64,000 nucleotides of DNA, from assembly GCA_021234155.1 (NCBI GenBank), contig JAJEKV010000014.1, positions 12,625,836 to 12,689,835 on the forward strand. Reading direction: 5' to 3'. A program made the translations under genes and the position numbers. Below the pieces are notes generated by a model. That model saw nothing but the letters and a program-made list of their open reading frames with translations. It had not been told where the DNA came from and did no database searches. This document shows positions 63,717-64,000 of the stretch, one piece after another (position 1 is the stretch's first letter; each line of letters opens with the position of its first letter). Source of the stretch: Isoetes taiwanensis (lineage: Eukaryota; Streptophyta; Lycopodiopsida; Isoetales; Isoetaceae).

Positions 63717-64000
63717 GAATGCTTATCTTGCATTGTATCTGTTGAAAAGAAAAATAAAACCATAAGAATTTGCATTGATTACAGGGACTTGAATAAGGCT
63801 ACTATTAAAGATTGTTACCCTTTGCCTTTCTTGGAAGAAGTATTACATGTTGTTGCAGGGAAAGAGATCTATTCTTTCTTAGATGGTTTCTCAGGTTTTA
63901 ATCAAATAAGCATTAAAGAAGCGGATCGGCCAAAGACTTCTTTCATCACACCATGGGGAACATTTGCAATGAGGAGAATGCCTTTTGGATTGATGAATGC
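63717..64000 (+). CDS. gypsy reverse transcriptase, partial at window edge
   Basis: Open reading without stops to the window end: CLSCIVSVEKKNKTIRICID-like start, YRDLNKATIKDCYPLPFLEE, SFLDGFSGFNQISIKEADRP, TPWGTFAMRRMPFGLMNA. Very close to E2 and G1 RT, and here the catalytic FLDGFSGF is intact. The upstream RNase H-type domain is absent, so the copy is 5'-truncated at about 63717. Confidence 0.88.

Overview
This is plant nuclear DNA. The evidence is intron-containing genes with plant-specific families (GT47 exostosin, PPR, DUF599, cupin storage-type globulin, mitochondrial bL12 with telo-boxes) set among nested Ty3/gypsy and Ty1/copia LTR retrotransposons, a non-LTR (LINE) element, a MULE-like DNA transposon and a MITE. 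Density of decayed, nested elements with long (2.3-2.75 kb) LTRs suggests a large genome; a gymnosperm or fern is my guess, but nothing read here fixes the lineage.

Layout. 1-13.5 kb: a copia element (C1, minus strand) is split in its integrase by an 11.3 kb gypsy element (G1, 2042-13337, minus strand) with both LTRs and a 5-bp target duplication matching at 4 bases. 13.5-17.3 kb: a 90-bp scrap of a second gypsy family, then a frameshifted LINE (minus). 17.3-22.8 kb: remains of a GT47 exostosin gene (plus) with a PPR pseudogene (minus) inside its interior. 22.9-31.8 kb: gypsy family 2 copy E2 (plus), missing its 5' LTR and carrying 1.1 kb of exon-like non-transposon DNA where part of the protease should be. 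31.8-35.7 kb: an LTR fragment interrupted by a 3.1 kb TG...CA element without a recognisable coding region. 35.7-41.4 kb: family 2 copy E3 (minus), deleted for RT and integrase. 41.4-49.8 kb: a gypsy integrase scrap, a broken cupin gene, two copia scraps and featureless AT-rich DNA. 49.8-50.8 kb: the one apparently intact host gene, mitochondrial ribosomal protein bL12. 51.0-56.5 kb: a spliced MULE-like transposase gene plus an unknown multi-exon gene, bracketed by two clusters of the 12-mer GGAAACCCTTCC in both orientations, with a MITE near the right cluster. 56.6-64 kb: a DUF599 exon with an in-frame stop, unassigned sequence, a 3 x 575 bp tandem array, a retroposed poly(A) 3' end, and a gypsy RT that runs off the window.

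The most interesting biology is in the gypsy elements. G1, E2 and E3 each encode a second RNase H-type domain with all four acidic catalytic positions located between protease and reverse transcriptase. In G1 and E2 the usual RNase H after RT has lost its first catalytic aspartate. In the known dual-RNase H plant lineage (Tat/Ogre) the extra domain lies after RT-RH, so the order here is different. The same elements use a tRNA-Gln-type primer site, and family 2 has a second match to the tRNA T-arm just before the gag start.

A caution on quality: the two G1 LTRs differ again and again by CAG or CTG in one copy against CG in the other. That pattern is more like a base-calling artefact at methylated CHG sites than real mutation, so some frame breaks called here may be artefacts.
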